Source of the DNA: Vibrio mediterranei
Lineage (GTDB): Bacteria > Pseudomonadota > Gammaproteobacteria > Enterobacterales > Vibrionaceae
NCBI RefSeq assembly: GCF_900088415.1
Contig: NZ_FLLQ01000006.1
Span: 248,001 to 312,000 of the forward strand
Length of the DNA stretch: 64,000 bases
Reading direction: 5' to 3'
Under the pieces are notes generated by a model. That model saw only the letters and a program-made list of their open reading frames with translations, was not told the origin of the DNA and did no database searches. Both the position numbers and the translations under genes were made by a program. Below, one piece after another: positions 26,024-34,482 of this stretch. The number at the start of each line of letters is the position of its first letter. Position 1 is the first letter of the stretch.

Positions 26024-26050
26024 GTTTGTTTTGGAAACAAACGTTTACTC
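26024..26050. promoter_or_regulatory. Inverted repeat overlapping a PUR-box-like site
   Basis: GTTTGTTT (26024-26031), TGG, AAACAAAC (26035-26042) is a perfect eight-base dyad. It overlaps CAAACGTTTAC (26038-26048), which matches the core of the PurR/LacI-family operator. The site lies between divergent norM and VOC genes. Binding by PurR or another LacI-type regulator is inference. Confidence 0.4.
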
Positions 26051-26109
26051 ACAATTATTATAGTGAACGTGTTTTATGATTGAATTATCAGAGCGGCAAG
26101 GATGAATTG

Positions 26110-26466
26110 ATGAGTACACACGATAAATTGGATTATGTTGAGTTTGCAGCGGCCGATATTTCCGCGACAAAAGCGTTTTTTGAAGCGGCATTTGGTTGGA
26201 CGTTTGAGGATTATGGACCTGATTATACAGCCTTTTCAAACCAAGGACTTAACGGCGGATTTTATCGCGCAGAGTTAAGTTCAAAAGCTCAACAGGGTGG
26301 GGCGTTGCTGGTTTTCTACAGCGCGGCGATTTCCGAAACACTGGAGCGGGTGAAACAAAATGGTGGCTGTATAGTACGGGATATTTTCGACTTTCCGGGT
26401 GGCTGCCGCTTTCATTTCAGCGAGCCAAGTGGCAACGAGTTTGCTGTTTGGTCTGAATCTAGATAA
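26110..26466 (+). CDS. VOC-family (glyoxalase-like) protein
   Basis: A 118-residue single-module protein of the vicinal oxygen chelate superfamily. The ATG at 26110 has AAGGA seven bases upstream; a longer TTG-initiated frame is less likely. Conserved features are the N-terminal KLDYVEFAAADISATKAFFEAAFGW and the C-terminal DFPGGCRFHFSEPSGNEFAVWS, the paired beta-alpha-beta-beta-beta modules. Such proteins act as lyases, dioxygenases or resistance proteins; the substrate is not inferable. It ends in the terminator shared with purT. Confidence 0.85.
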   Translation: MSTHDKLDYVEFAAADISATKAFFEAAFGWTFEDYGPDYTAFSNQGLNGGFYRAELSSKAQQGGALLVFYSAAISETLERVKQNGGCIVRDIFDFPGGCRFHFSEPSGNEFAVWSESR

Positions 26467-26481
26467 TAAGCACTAAATACG

Positions 26482-26516
26482 CCAATGGGCTCTAGCATTC
26501 TGTTGGAGCCCATTGG
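26482..26516. terminator. Bidirectional terminator between VOC gene and purT
   Basis: CCAATGGGCTC (26482-26492) pairs perfectly with GAGCCCATTGG (26506-26516). It lies between two convergent genes. T-runs are weak, but stem strength and position support a terminator role. Confidence 0.65.
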
Positions 26517-26543
26517 TTATTCCATTACGTAAAAGCGCTCGTG

Positions 26544-27719
26544 TTAGTAGATAACTTTTACTTTTTTAGCGCACTCGACAGCCTCATCGATTGCTGTCTC
26601 TAGAGATCTACGCTTAGTAAGTACAACGCCTAAACGACGACGGCCATCAATATCTGGTTTTCCAAAGAGGCGGATTTGAGTTTGTGGAAGACTTAAAGCT
26701 TCATCAAGGCCTTGGTAACGGATATCGTTAGAGGTGCCTTGGCAGAGAACAACAGCGGAAGCTGCAGGACCGTATTGGGTGATGCCGTTAATTGGTAGGC
26801 CGGTAAAAGCACGCACGTGTAATGCAAACTCCGACATGTCTTGAGAAATCAGTGTGACTAGACCTGTATCATGTGGGCGAGGTGATACTTCATTGAAAAT
26901 AACTTTATCGCCCTTAACAAACAGTTCTACACCAAAAAGACCATAGCCACCCAGCGCGTTAACCACTTGCTCCGCCGTATATTCTGCCGCTTTTATTGCA
27001 TTAGCTGACATCGCCTGAGGCTGCCAAGATTCGCGGTAATCACCATCCTCTTGACGGTGACCCACAGGAGCACAAAAGTGAACGCCATCAACAGCGCGTA
27101 CGGTCAATAACGTAATTTCATAATCGAAATCGATAAAGCCTTCAACAATGACTCGACCTGCGCCAGTTCGGCCACCTTCTTGAGCATAGGTCCAGGCTTT
27201 CTCAATGTCGGATTCTGACTTGATGACACTTTGTCCTTTACCAGAAGAACTCATGACTGGTTTCACTACACATGGTACACCGACATTTTCTACAGCCACT
27301 TTAAAGTCTTCGTAGCTGTCTGCAAATTGGTAAGGAGAGGTGTTCAGGCCGAGTTCTTCAGCCGCCAGTCTACGGATACCTTCACGATTCATGGTTAGCT
27401 TGGTTGCATTCGCAGTAGGAACAACGTTTAAGCCTTTACTTTCTAACTCGACTAGCTTGTCCGTTGCAATGGCTTCGATTTCCGGTACTACGTAAGCGGG
27501 TTGTTCTTTATTGATAATGGCTTCTAGTGCTTCGCCGTCCAACATATCGAGAACATAACTTCTGTGAGCAACTTGCATTGCAGGGGCGTCAGCATATCGG
27601 TCACAAGCGATGACTTCTAAGCCTAGTCGTTGGCATTCAATGGCAACTTCTTTACCTAATTCACCAGAGCCTAAAAGTAAAACACGTGTAGCATTTTCAC
27701 GAGTAGCAGTACCAAACAT
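26544..27719 (-). CDS. purT: Formate-dependent GAR transformylase PurT
   Basis: A 391-residue ATP-grasp enzyme that makes formyl-GAR from GAR, formate and ATP in purine synthesis. The frame extends upstream to 27842, but ATG 27719 ([20 protein letters not shown]) gives the usual PurT length and has AAGGAC upstream. Visible are the N-terminal [17 protein letters not shown], the ATP-grasp part [15 protein letters not shown], and [20 protein letters not shown] box 60 bases upstream fits PurR control. It lies downstream of cdd in the same orientation but is separated by a terminator. Confidence 0.95.
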   Translation of the reverse strand: MFGTATRENATRVLLLGSGELGKEVAIECQRLGLEVIACDRYADAPAMQVAHRSYVLDMLDGEALEAIINKEQPAYVVPEIEAIATDKLVELESKGLNVVPTANATKLTMNREGIRRLAAEELGLNTSPYQFADSYEDFKVAVENVGVPCVVKPVMSSSGKGQSVIKSESDIEKAWTYAQEGGRTGAGRVIVEGFIDFDYEITLLTVRAVDGVHFCAPVGHRQEDGDYRESWQPQAMSANAIKAAEYTAEQVVNALGGYGLFGVELFVKGDKVIFNEVSPRPHDTGLVTLISQDMSEFALHVRAFTGLPINGITQYGPAASAVVLCQGTSNDIRYQGLDEALSLPQTQIRLFGKPDIDGRRRLGVVLTKRRSLETAIDEAVECAKKVKVIY

Positions 27720-27780
27720 AGAGTGTCCTTGAGCATTCATGAGGAAGAATTTCGGGGGATCATACTGGATTATTTCAGGA

Positions 27781-27796
27781 AAGCAAACGTTTGCGC
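27781..27796 (-). promoter_or_regulatory. PUR box (PurR operator) of purT
   Basis: On the minus strand the sequence reads GCGCAAACGTTTGCTT, a near-exact match to the PurR consensus ACGCAAACGTTTNCNT. It lies about 65 bases upstream of the purT start, as expected for purine-repressed purT. Confidence 0.85.
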
Positions 27797-27827
27797 GAGA
27801 TTTTATTATCAGTATAAATTTTGGCCT

Positions 27828-27852
27828 AAAAAAGCCCCGCATGAGCGAGGCT
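27828..27852 (-). terminator. Rho-independent terminator of cdd
   Basis: Minus-strand stem AGCCTCGC / GCGGGGCT (27845-27852 with 27833-27840, one mismatch) with an ATGA-type loop is followed by six T. It lies 25 bases after the cdd stop and insulates the purT promoter. Confidence 0.85.
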
Positions 27853-27876
27853 AAACGATATCAGGGAGTTGCAGCG

Positions 27877-28764
27877 CTAAATTGAGACGTATTCTAATTG
27901 GATATCTGGGTCAATGGCCTCAAGTGTTGCTTGAGTGTCTGCAAGGTGACTGATTTTACCTTTGGACACTTCAGCCAGCGCTACTAGTTGAATGTCTTCA
28001 AAGTTTTGACCAGCTAGAAGCAACTGAACAAACGCTACCTGTAATGGTGGAAGGCTAGGATTAAATGCTGCGTTCTCAGCATATGCCCCTTGGTAGACAG
28101 AGCCATCTTTCATTGCGATAGCAACACCACTTAGATTTTGAGTATAAGGTGAATGACTGCGATTTAACGCTTCTACTGCAGATACGACGAGCGCATTGGT
28201 TTCGTCAGTAGTTAAAGCGTGAGCTAATGGGCTCATTAACCCTTCGGTAATACCAAGATCTTTAGGTCCAAAGGACTCTGGTAAATATTCTTGTAGCGTC
28301 ATTGCATCGCGCTGTGGCAATTGAATAACTAGCTTGTCCGCAGTGGTCAGCTCGTTCATAAATTGGCGGCAGTGACCACAAGGACTAAAGTTAATCGTGA
28401 TATCTTTAAGTCCAGTTTCACCCTTCATCCAAGCGTGGCTGATAGCGGATTGCTCTGCGTGAACTGTTTGACCAAGTTGTGCCCCAATGATCTCCATGTT
28501 TGCGCCGAAGTACAGTTTGCCTGATGTCCCACGTGCAATTGCGCCAACAAAAAACTCAGAGATAGGTGCATATGAATAGGCTGCGGCTAAAGGCAGCAAG
28601 GCGACGCGAAGCTCATCATCTTCTAGGCCAGAAAGAACAAGCAGTTGTTCAAACTGCTCTTGCGATAGCGTTGCATCGAATTCTGGCTTATTAATGATAG
28701 GTTTTAGATAGTTAACGATCTGCTCTGGCATATCTGCAAGCGCTGACTCAAAACGATCTGTCAT
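27877..28764 (-). CDS. cdd: Cytidine deaminase
   Basis: A 295-residue cytidine/deoxycytidine deaminase of the long, dimeric E. coli type with a catalytic N-terminal and a degenerate C-terminal domain. The zinc site is seen as [11 protein letters not shown] (His-Ala-Glu) and [15 protein letters not shown] (PCGHC). It converts cytidine to uridine in nucleoside salvage. Its position after yohK and yohJ repeats the enterobacterial order yohJ-yohK-cdd. The upstream region has a CRP-like palindrome and CytR-type repeats, as known for E. coli cdd. Confidence 0.96.
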   Translation of the reverse strand: MTDRFESALADMPEQIVNYLKPIINKPEFDATLSQEQFEQLLVLSGLEDDELRVALLPLAAAYSYAPISEFFVGAIARGTSGKLYFGANMEIIGAQLGQTVHAEQSAISHAWMKGETGLKDITINFSPCGHCRQFMNELTTADKLVIQLPQRDAMTLQEYLPESFGPKDLGITEGLMSPLAHALTTDETNALVVSAVEALNRSHSPYTQNLSGVAIAMKDGSVYQGAYAENAAFNPSLPPLQVAFVQLLLAGQNFEDIQLVALAEVSKGKISHLADTQATLEAIDPDIQLEYVSI

Positions 28765-28823
28765 GCTGTGTCCTTTATTTTTTGCGGTTTACTGACATTC
28801 TATGCAAGTTAGCCAGAAATAAT

Positions 28824-28863
28824 GGTGATGGTGATCACAAATAAAAATGCAATGAATGCAATG
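28824..28863 (-). promoter_or_regulatory. CRP- and CytR-like sites upstream of cdd
   Basis: GGTGATGGTGATCACA (28824-28839) fits the CRP pattern TGTGA-N6-TCACA with one mismatch. Next to it, AATGCAATG AATGCAATG (28846-28863) is a perfect nine-base direct repeat; its complement contains two copies of TTGCATT, the CytR half-site (GTTGCATT). The pair lies 60-100 bases before cdd, inside the yohK-cdd gap, so cdd probably has its own CRP/CytR promoter. Confidence 0.65.
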
Positions 28864-28940
28864 TTTCAGCAATAAGAGTGATGTCACACAATTTGTAGCC
28901 AGTAAACGACGAGTTTTACTGGCTATACAGTCCTGAAGTG

Positions 28941-29627
28941 TTAAGCAATAACAGTCCCAAACCAGAGGGAGAATGCGAACATAGACGGGGCAAGAATGGA
29001 GGTGATAACGCCACAAACAACGAGAGCAAGTGAGCTGAATGCCGCGTCTCTAGGATCTTTCTCTGCGCAAGTGGCTGTGCCAAGAGCGTGAGATACCGTG
29101 CCCATGGTTAATCCTTTTGCAATGGGATGCGTGACACCGAGTAAGTTGTAAATTGGGTACGCTAATATCGCACCAAATAATCCGACGAGTAACACTAGAA
29201 TGGCTGCAATGGCCGGCTCCCCACCTAAATGGCTTGAAACTTCCATTGCGATAGGCGTGGTGACCGATTTACCCAACAAACTAGCGATGAGTTGCATGTC
29301 GGCGCCTAACCATACAGCGAGCATTGAAGCCGTGAACATGGAAGCAACACTGCCAACACCACATGCTAACGCGATTATTCTCCAATTAGCACGTATTTGC
29401 GGGAGTTGCTCATAGAGCGGATAGGCAAGTGCAACCACTGCGGGTTGTAGCAGATAGCTGATCCACTCGTTGTCCGCGTAATACGTGTCAAACGGCACTT
29501 TAAGGTACGTGAGTAAAGGAATCATAATCGCAATACTGAGGAGTAGCGGATTAAACAGTGGATTCTTTACTTTCTGAGAAATAAAACGGGCAACAAAGAA
29601 AACGACGATAGTAACTAGCAGCCACAT
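28941..29627 (-). CDS. yohK: LrgB/CidB-family membrane protein (YohK)
   Basis: A 228-residue inner membrane protein with about six or seven hydrophobic segments. LrgB signatures are visible: LLQPAVVALAYPLYEQLP, SLLGKSVTTPIAMEVSSHLGG and the C-terminal GTVSHALGTATCAEKDPRDAAFSSLALV. The LrgAB/CidAB families are described as holin/antiholin-like or as transporters of small by-products such as pyruvate or glycolate. It follows yohJ after one base, a coupled pair, and precedes cdd. Confidence 0.9.
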   Translation of the reverse strand: MWLLVTIVVFFVARFISQKVKNPLFNPLLLSIAIMIPLLTYLKVPFDTYYADNEWISYLLQPAVVALAYPLYEQLPQIRANWRIIALACGVGSVASMFTASMLAVWLGADMQLIASLLGKSVTTPIAMEVSSHLGGEPAIAAILVLLVGLFGAILAYPIYNLLGVTHPIAKGLTMGTVSHALGTATCAEKDPRDAAFSSLALVVCGVITSILAPSMFAFSLWFGTVIA

Positions 29628-29628
29628 A

Positions 29629-29994
29629 TTAGCTATCTCCCTTCTTTAAGAATCGATCAAGGAAGACGGAGAGTGCGGTCAGAACAATAAGTGTACCGCC
29701 AATAGCACCGGCTAAGATCGGCAGAGCGTTAGCAATCAACATATCGAAATGGTTCATTAACCCGACACTAATGGGAACGAACAACAAAATCATATAACGA
29801 ATGAACACGTGAGCACCCGGTTGAACGAGTTTAACCGGGATAACTCCGCCCGCCATCGCCGCAAATAACAGTAACATGCCAAATATACTGCCAGGCACGG
29901 ACACATCGAGTAAATGTTGGATGGTATTTCCGATAAATAGGGCAACGAAAATAATAGCGAACGATAGTATATAGTGAAGCGCGGTTTTGAGCAT
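29629..29994 (-). CDS. yohJ: LrgA/CidA-family membrane protein (YohJ)
   Basis: A 121-residue membrane protein with four hydrophobic segments. The LrgA/CidA signature VPGSIFGMLLLFAAM and the downstream FVPISVGLMNHFDML are present. It is the partner of the LrgB-type YohK encoded immediately downstream. The start is preceded by AGAGGAAG. Role as holin-like protein or metabolite carrier is known only at family level. Confidence 0.9.
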   Translation of the reverse strand: MLKTALHYILSFAIIFVALFIGNTIQHLLDVSVPGSIFGMLLLFAAMAGGVIPVKLVQPGAHVFIRYMILLFVPISVGLMNHFDMLIANALPILAGAIGGTLIVLTALSVFLDRFLKKGDS

Positions 29995-30092
29995 GGCTTC
30001 CTCTTAGTATAAAAAGTAACGACTCTCCTTAAGTGCAGCCAAAAGAATGAATCCTGAGGTTTAGCTGCACGGTCACTACATGGCTGGAGAAG

Positions 30093-31514
30093 TTAAGAAA
30101 CGAGACGCTCCACGTAGCGGTAGACGGATTTTAGTATGGCGAGTTTCTTCTCGTCAGACTCATGTTCGTGAACTAAGTTTTCCATATTTAGCATATAGCT
30201 TTCAATACGACTTTCGAAAAACTCACGACAATGGTTTGCCCAGCGAGCTTGTTCCGTTTCATCAAGGCTCCATGGGAAATTGCGTGCACGGTACCTGAAT
30301 AGCAGCGGTTCAATACGAGGATCACTAAAACTAATGTCTAATGCAGATAGATTGTTTGGGTCCGTTTCGCGAATAATATCCATCGCGCTCTTGTCTGCTG
30401 GCGAGAAAAAGCCGCTGTAGAGCTGAGTATCTACGTCGCCATCATTCTCAAACTCGCGCTCAATACTATAAAGTCCGATCAGTTTTTCACGGATCTCTGG
30501 ATGTTGTTTGATTAGGGCTAGGTTCTTCAAACACTGCTCTCTGTCAATGCCAATGGACTCTGCATTTTCCGCTGTGAGCGTTTTGGCTGGCGCGAGAATA
30601 GGGCACTTGTTGAGATGAATAAGTTTAAGCGGGACAGGTTTCTCGTCCGGTGCGAGTTCATCATGTCGGGTGTATAGGCGCTGATGTAATGCATCAACAT
30701 CTAAATCTAATAGTGGTTGTGGGTCTTTGGCCAGATCAGCAACGATAACCGCATTTTGATTGGTTGGGTGCCACGCGATAGGTACTACCCAACTGGTATA
30801 TTGGCACTCTTTACCTAACATTCCAGATACATGCATCAAGGGTGTCATGTTCACGATATCGACGAGTTCGTTTAGTTTTCGCTTTTGACGCATCGAATAA
30901 AAGTAGTCAAACAATTTTGGTTGCGCGGCCTTTACTTTTTTGGCTAGTTCTATCGTTGCAATAACGTCTGCCATGGCATCGTGAGCATTTTCGTGTTCGA
31001 TACCATTAGCAACAGAGAGATGTTCAAGTTTAAAACTGGTAAACCCTTCGTCATTCTCCGGCCATTCAATTCCTTCAGGGCGGAGTGCGTGGCATGCGCG
31101 CATAACATCCAATAAATCCCAACGTGAGTTACCGTTCTGCCAACTCCATGCGTAAGGATCGATGAAGTTACGATAACAGGTATAACGAGTTACCTCATCG
31201 TCAAAGCGAATGCTGTTGTAACCAAGGCTTGTTGTGTTTGGTGTGGCTAGTTCGTGATGAATCTTAGCAATGAACTCTGGTTCTGAGAGCCCTTTCTCCT
31301 GACAAAGTTGTGGTGTGATACCTGTGATTAATGCTGCTTCGGGAGAAGGTAAGTAGTCCGATGGTGGCTGGCAGTAAATAACCAATGGCTCACCAATGAT
31401 ATTAAAGTTCTCATCCGTCCGTACACCCGCAAACTGACAAGGTCTGTCCTTAGCAGGGCTCACTCCCCATGTTTCATAATCGAAAAAGAAATAAGTGGGT
31501 TGGTGTTGGGACAT
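30093..31514 (-). CDS. sbcB: Exodeoxyribonuclease I SbcB
   Basis: A 473-residue single-strand-specific 3'-5' exonuclease of the DEDDh class, normal length. ExoI with its acidic site is seen as FFFDYETWGVSPAKDRPCQFAG (DxE), LGYNSIRFDDEVTRY, and EHENAHDAMADVIATIELAKK (HxxxxD). The C-terminal SH3-like and helical domains follow (FPWSLDETEQARWANHCREFF). It acts in recombination, mismatch repair and removal of single-stranded ends. It is divergent from the methionine transporter gene. Confidence 0.97.
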   Translation of the reverse strand: MSQHQPTYFFFDYETWGVSPAKDRPCQFAGVRTDENFNIIGEPLVIYCQPPSDYLPSPEAALITGITPQLCQEKGLSEPEFIAKIHHELATPNTTSLGYNSIRFDDEVTRYTCYRNFIDPYAWSWQNGNSRWDLLDVMRACHALRPEGIEWPENDEGFTSFKLEHLSVANGIEHENAHDAMADVIATIELAKKVKAAQPKLFDYFYSMRQKRKLNELVDIVNMTPLMHVSGMLGKECQYTSWVVPIAWHPTNQNAVIVADLAKDPQPLLDLDVDALHQRLYTRHDELAPDEKPVPLKLIHLNKCPILAPAKTLTAENAESIGIDREQCLKNLALIKQHPEIREKLIGLYSIEREFENDGDVDTQLYSGFFSPADKSAMDIIRETDPNNLSALDISFSDPRIEPLLFRYRARNFPWSLDETEQARWANHCREFFESRIESYMLNMENLVHEHESDEKKLAILKSVYRYVERLVS

Positions 31515-31713
31515 TAGAAATGGTTCCTTAAATCATAGACTAAGCATGATGAAATGATGCTTGAATAACTCTTATTAGACCACCCGAGAGAGTGTATGGC
31601 AACGAACATTGAGCATTCTCAGCGGTATTATCCACGTGATGCGGGTGTTTTATTTCTTTCAGTATTTACCTCGCTTTCGTTTAGCTGTTTTATCATACAG
31701 TGGAATAGTGCAT

Positions 31714-31745
31714 GGACATTTGGACGTCTAGACGTTGACATGTCT
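31714..31745 (+). promoter_or_regulatory. MetJ operator: four tandem met boxes
   Basis: Four contiguous octamers match the met box AGACGTCT: GGACATTT (5/8), GGACGTCT (7/8), AGACGTTG (6/8) and ACATGTCT (6/8). Tandem octamers without gaps are the hallmark of MetJ operators. They overlap the -35 box of the promoter of the downstream NhaC-family transporter, so repression under methionine/SAM excess is expected. Confidence 0.85.
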
Positions 31746-31763
31746 TAATGGCGGCATTATGCT
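31735..31763 (+). promoter_or_regulatory. Sigma-70 promoter of the metT-like gene
   Basis: TTGACA (31735-31740), a 17-base spacer and TATGCT (31758-31763) form a near-consensus promoter. Transcription would start near 31770, leaving a short leader of about 27 bases before the ATG. The -35 lies inside the MetJ boxes. Confidence 0.75.
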
Positions 31764-31796
31764 GCACGCCTTCCTGTTATTGCTGCCACTTTTGAT

Positions 31797-33170
31797 ATGA
31801 CCAAAACGAATAAAAACAACCAATCTATTGTTCCTTCACCTATAGCACTGCTTCCTCTTGTGCTATTCCTGACATTATTTATAGGTGTAGGGACCTATTT
31901 ATCCTTACAAGGTGTAGATTTCGCGTTTTATCAACTTCCTGCGCCAATTGCTGCATTACCAGCGGTGTTTTTGGCGATCGTTTTAAGTAAAGAAACACTC
32001 AACAACGCTATTGAGCAGTTTATTAAAGGTGTGGGGCATCAGGATATCATTGCCATGTGCATGATTTATTTGTTAGCGGGTGCGTTTGCTGCCGTAGCGA
32101 AAGCCTCTGGAGGTGTTGATGCGACAGTGAATCTCGGGTTATCAGCCATTCCAACAAGCATGATTCTTCCTGGTATATTCCTTATTTCAGCTTTCATTGC
32201 GACTGCAATGGGGACATCAATGGGTACTATAGCCGCCGTTGCCCCTGTTGCACTCGGTATTGCAGAATCTGCGGGCATGAGCGTTCCACTGACTGCGGGT
32301 GTCGTACTAAGTGGCGCTATGTTTGGTGATAACTTATCTATTATTTCCGACACAACCATAGCTGCGACACGTTCGCAAGGGTGTGAAATGAAAGATAAAT
32401 TTAAAGAAAATATACGTATTGCTATTCCTGCAGCGTTTATTGCTTTAGTGATTTTCGCATTGAATAGTTCTGCGACTCAGTTACCGGAAACTGGAGACAT
32501 TGAGTGGTTTAAAGTCATGCCTTACATTGCGATTTTGGTATTGGCCGTCTCTGGATTAAACGTATTTGTTGTTTTAACCGTAGGTATTCTGCTAGCGGGT
32601 ACGGTAAGTTTGACCTCTGTTGAGGGCTACCAACTGACAAGCTTTGCTCAAGATATCTATGCTGGCTTTGGCAACATGCAAGAAATCTTCTTATTGTCTA
32701 TGTTAATTGGTGGGCTGAGTGAGCTAATGCGTCGTCAAGGCGGTTTAGCATTTCTAACGCAAGTTATTACTAAAGTGATTCGTAAGTTTGGGTCAACGCA
32801 TTCAACGCAAGCAAACAGAAAGGCGAGTGAGTTCGGTATTGCAGGCTTAGTCTCTCTGGTAAATTTGTGTACGGCAAACAATACCGTAGCCATTATCGTC
32901 TCTGGTAGCGTGGCTCGAGAATTAGCTCAAGAAAACAAAGTAACCGCACGACGCTCAGCAAGCCTACTTGATATCTATTCATGTGTAATTCAAGGAATAC
33001 TGCCTTATGGTGCTCAAGTGTTACTGCTTGGCTCCGTGTTCCAATTATCGCCTTTAGAAGTGGTTTCCAACTCCTATTACTGCTTCGCATTAGCATTATC
33101 AGCGGTAGTAGCGATCGTGTTAAAACCACGCGCGAAGCAAGCAACATTTTGCGAAGAGAGACACGTATAG
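31797..33170 (+). CDS. metT: NhaC-family transporter, probable methionine transporter MetT
   Basis: A 457-residue inner membrane protein with about eleven segments of the NhaC antiporter superfamily: MGTSMGTIAAVAPVALGIAESAG, SGAMFGDNLSIISDTTIAATRSQGCEMKDKFKEN, and NLCTANNTVAIIVSG. By sequence alone it would be called a Na+/H+ antiporter. However, its promoter carries four tandem MetJ boxes, and NhaC-like proteins under methionine control have been named MetT (predicted methionine uptake) in comparative genomics. I therefore favour methionine uptake. The start has no clear ribosome site. A long hairpin follows the gene. Confidence 0.82.
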   Translation: MTKTNKNNQSIVPSPIALLPLVLFLTLFIGVGTYLSLQGVDFAFYQLPAPIAALPAVFLAIVLSKETLNNAIEQFIKGVGHQDIIAMCMIYLLAGAFAAVAKASGGVDATVNLGLSAIPTSMILPGIFLISAFIATAMGTSMGTIAAVAPVALGIAESAGMSVPLTAGVVLSGAMFGDNLSIISDTTIAATRSQGCEMKDKFKENIRIAIPAAFIALVIFALNSSATQLPETGDIEWFKVMPYIAILVLAVSGLNVFVVLTVGILLAGTVSLTSVEGYQLTSFAQDIYAGFGNMQEIFLLSMLIGGLSELMRRQGGLAFLTQVITKVIRKFGSTHSTQANRKASEFGIAGLVSLVNLCTANNTVAIIVSGSVARELAQENKVTARRSASLLDIYSCVIQGILPYGAQVLLLGSVFQLSPLEVVSNSYYCFALALSAVVAIVLKPRAKQATFCEERHV

Positions 33171-33194
33171 CAACCTTATAGTTGAAAGGCTAAA

Positions 33195-33252
33195 CCGCCA
33201 ATTTTGATAATAAGTAAGGCTTCATTATATGGAGCCTTTGCTTTATTGGCGG
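33195..33252 (+). terminator. Long hairpin downstream of metT-like gene
   Basis: CCGCCAAT (33195-33202) pairs with ATTGGCGG (33245-33252), enclosing a second stem AAGGCT (33216-33221) / AGCCTT (33233-33238). It begins 24 bases after the stop and is the likely terminator, though the T-run is weak. The rest of the gap up to 33460 shows nothing else. Confidence 0.5.
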
Positions 33253-33460
33253 AACTCACAATCTCCAAACCTGTCCAAATACCGTCAGATAAAACGCCTC
33301 TATTTGCAGGTTATGCTGCTTTATTAATCGATATGTTATTAACTATCGTAGAATATTGACTTTGCTTTAAAGTGCTGTTTTATTGAAGGAAGAAGGCAAG
33401 CAAATGTGCGTGTGTTTCTTTTCTTACGATCTCGATTTAAATCCGCCATGAGGAAGTAGC

Positions 33461-34054
33461 ATGTCTGAATTACAAATTATCAAAGCCGATTACTCTGCAG
33501 TACCAGATCTATGTAACATGTTTCTAGATGCCTACGCTGATAATGAAGCGATGCAAGCAGCATTACGCCAAGACGAGGTGGCTGACTTCGCACATGATTG
33601 TTACTGGCGTTGGGCGGTTGGCGAGTGGGGGTTAGCCGGTGGTGAAGTGTACACCACTCCTGAGCGCGATGGTTGCGTTATTATGCGCTCACCAGGCAAG
33701 CACCAGCCGGATGTGATGCAAAAAATGGAGATTCTATCCATTGTTACGCGCATGATGGGCTCGTGCAAAATTGAATTGGCAAAAGAAGTCTGCGAACAAA
33801 TGCTAGCAGTGCCACCGTTGCAAGATTGCTATTGGTTGTGGGGTCTAGGGGTATCACCGAAAGCTGGCGGAAAAGGTCTGGCTAGTGCGTTAATCAAAAC
33901 CGTCACTGACCAAGCAGATGCGGCAGGCAAACCAACCTATGTCGTGGCATCTAGTGAGAAAGTTGTGAAGACTTTTGAACGTCGAGGCTTTGAAGTACTG
34001 TCTAAGAGTGAAAATTTCCCATACTGGTTCATGCTTCGACCTGCTCAAAGCTAA
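33461..34054 (+). CDS. GNAT-family N-acetyltransferase
   Basis: A 197-residue protein of the GNAT superfamily. The acetyl-CoA binding part is WLWGLGVSPKAGGKGLASALIKTV (GxGxA-type loop), followed by YVVASSEKVVKTFERRGFEVLS. The N-terminal half (about 100 residues) is long, with a tryptophan-rich stretch (YWRWAVGEWG), as in plant/fungal-like GNAT proteins of unknown substrate. ATGAGGAAG precedes the start. It is a single gene ending at a strong terminator. Confidence 0.85.
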   Translation: MSELQIIKADYSAVPDLCNMFLDAYADNEAMQAALRQDEVADFAHDCYWRWAVGEWGLAGGEVYTTPERDGCVIMRSPGKHQPDVMQKMEILSIVTRMMGSCKIELAKEVCEQMLAVPPLQDCYWLWGLGVSPKAGGKGLASALIKTVTDQADAAGKPTYVVASSEKVVKTFERRGFEVLSKSENFPYWFMLRPAQS

Positions 34055-34065
34055 AAACAGTTCTC

Positions 34066-34100
34066 AAAAAAGAGCCTTGGTTAAACCGAGGCTCTTTTTT
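34066..34100 (+). terminator. Rho-independent terminator
   Basis: AAAAAAGAGCCTTGG (34066-34080) pairs with CCGAGGCTCTTTTTT (34086-34100), ending in six T. It lies 11 bases after the GNAT stop. Confidence 0.92.
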
Positions 34101-34482
34101 GCACCTATCCTCAAACGTATAATCATCCACGCTTTTCAATCCGCCTCGCAATGATCTGATGCCCTTTATCTTGTTCAGGGGAACAAATTCAGCCGTGACG
34201 CAATTGTGTAACTGCCTGTGTCTGCTAGACAGTGTCTTTCGCTTAATTATTCTTAGATAGCCAGTATTCCCCCTACGATTCAACTTTTTCAATAAAAGTG
34301 ATGATTGAATTTAAGCTCCTAATTTAACGAAACTATTATCTATTTCAATGCCTTTTTTCTTATGATCTTGTCTTAATAACCCTATAAAAACTCAACTATT
34401 ATTGGTGTTATTCAAAAATAGTTGAATGAATAGCGTTAAGTATGTATGTTGTTTGTAGATTAATCATATGGAGAGATCAGTA
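34101..34482. other. Intergenic region upstream of alternative oxidase
   Basis: This stretch of about 380 bases holds the oxidase promoter. Apart from the dyad at 34392-34425 I see no gene; an 87-codon minus-strand frame reads through the terminator and the GNAT gene and looks spurious. No clear NsrR-type palindrome is visible. Confidence 0.5.
34392..34425. promoter_or_regulatory. Dyad in the alternative oxidase promoter region
   Basis: TCAACTATT (34392-34400) and AATAGTTGA (34417-34425) form a perfect nine-base inverted repeat, 25 bases centre to centre, about 60-90 bases before the oxidase start. It may be an operator for the regulator of aox; the protein is unknown. Confidence 0.5.

Noticed and set aside
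26080-26109. TTG-initiated N-terminal extension of the VOC protein
   Set aside because: The ATG at 26110 has an AAGGA site and starts at the conserved domain.
30033-30070. GTGCAGC/GCTGCAC repeat after sbcB as a terminator
   Set aside because: The stem is short with a long loop and no T-run follows; not enough to call.
34029-34292. 87-codon minus-strand frame opposite the GNAT gene end
   Set aside because: It runs through a strong terminator and the coding strand of another gene, has no ribosome site, and its composition looks like reverse-strand noise.
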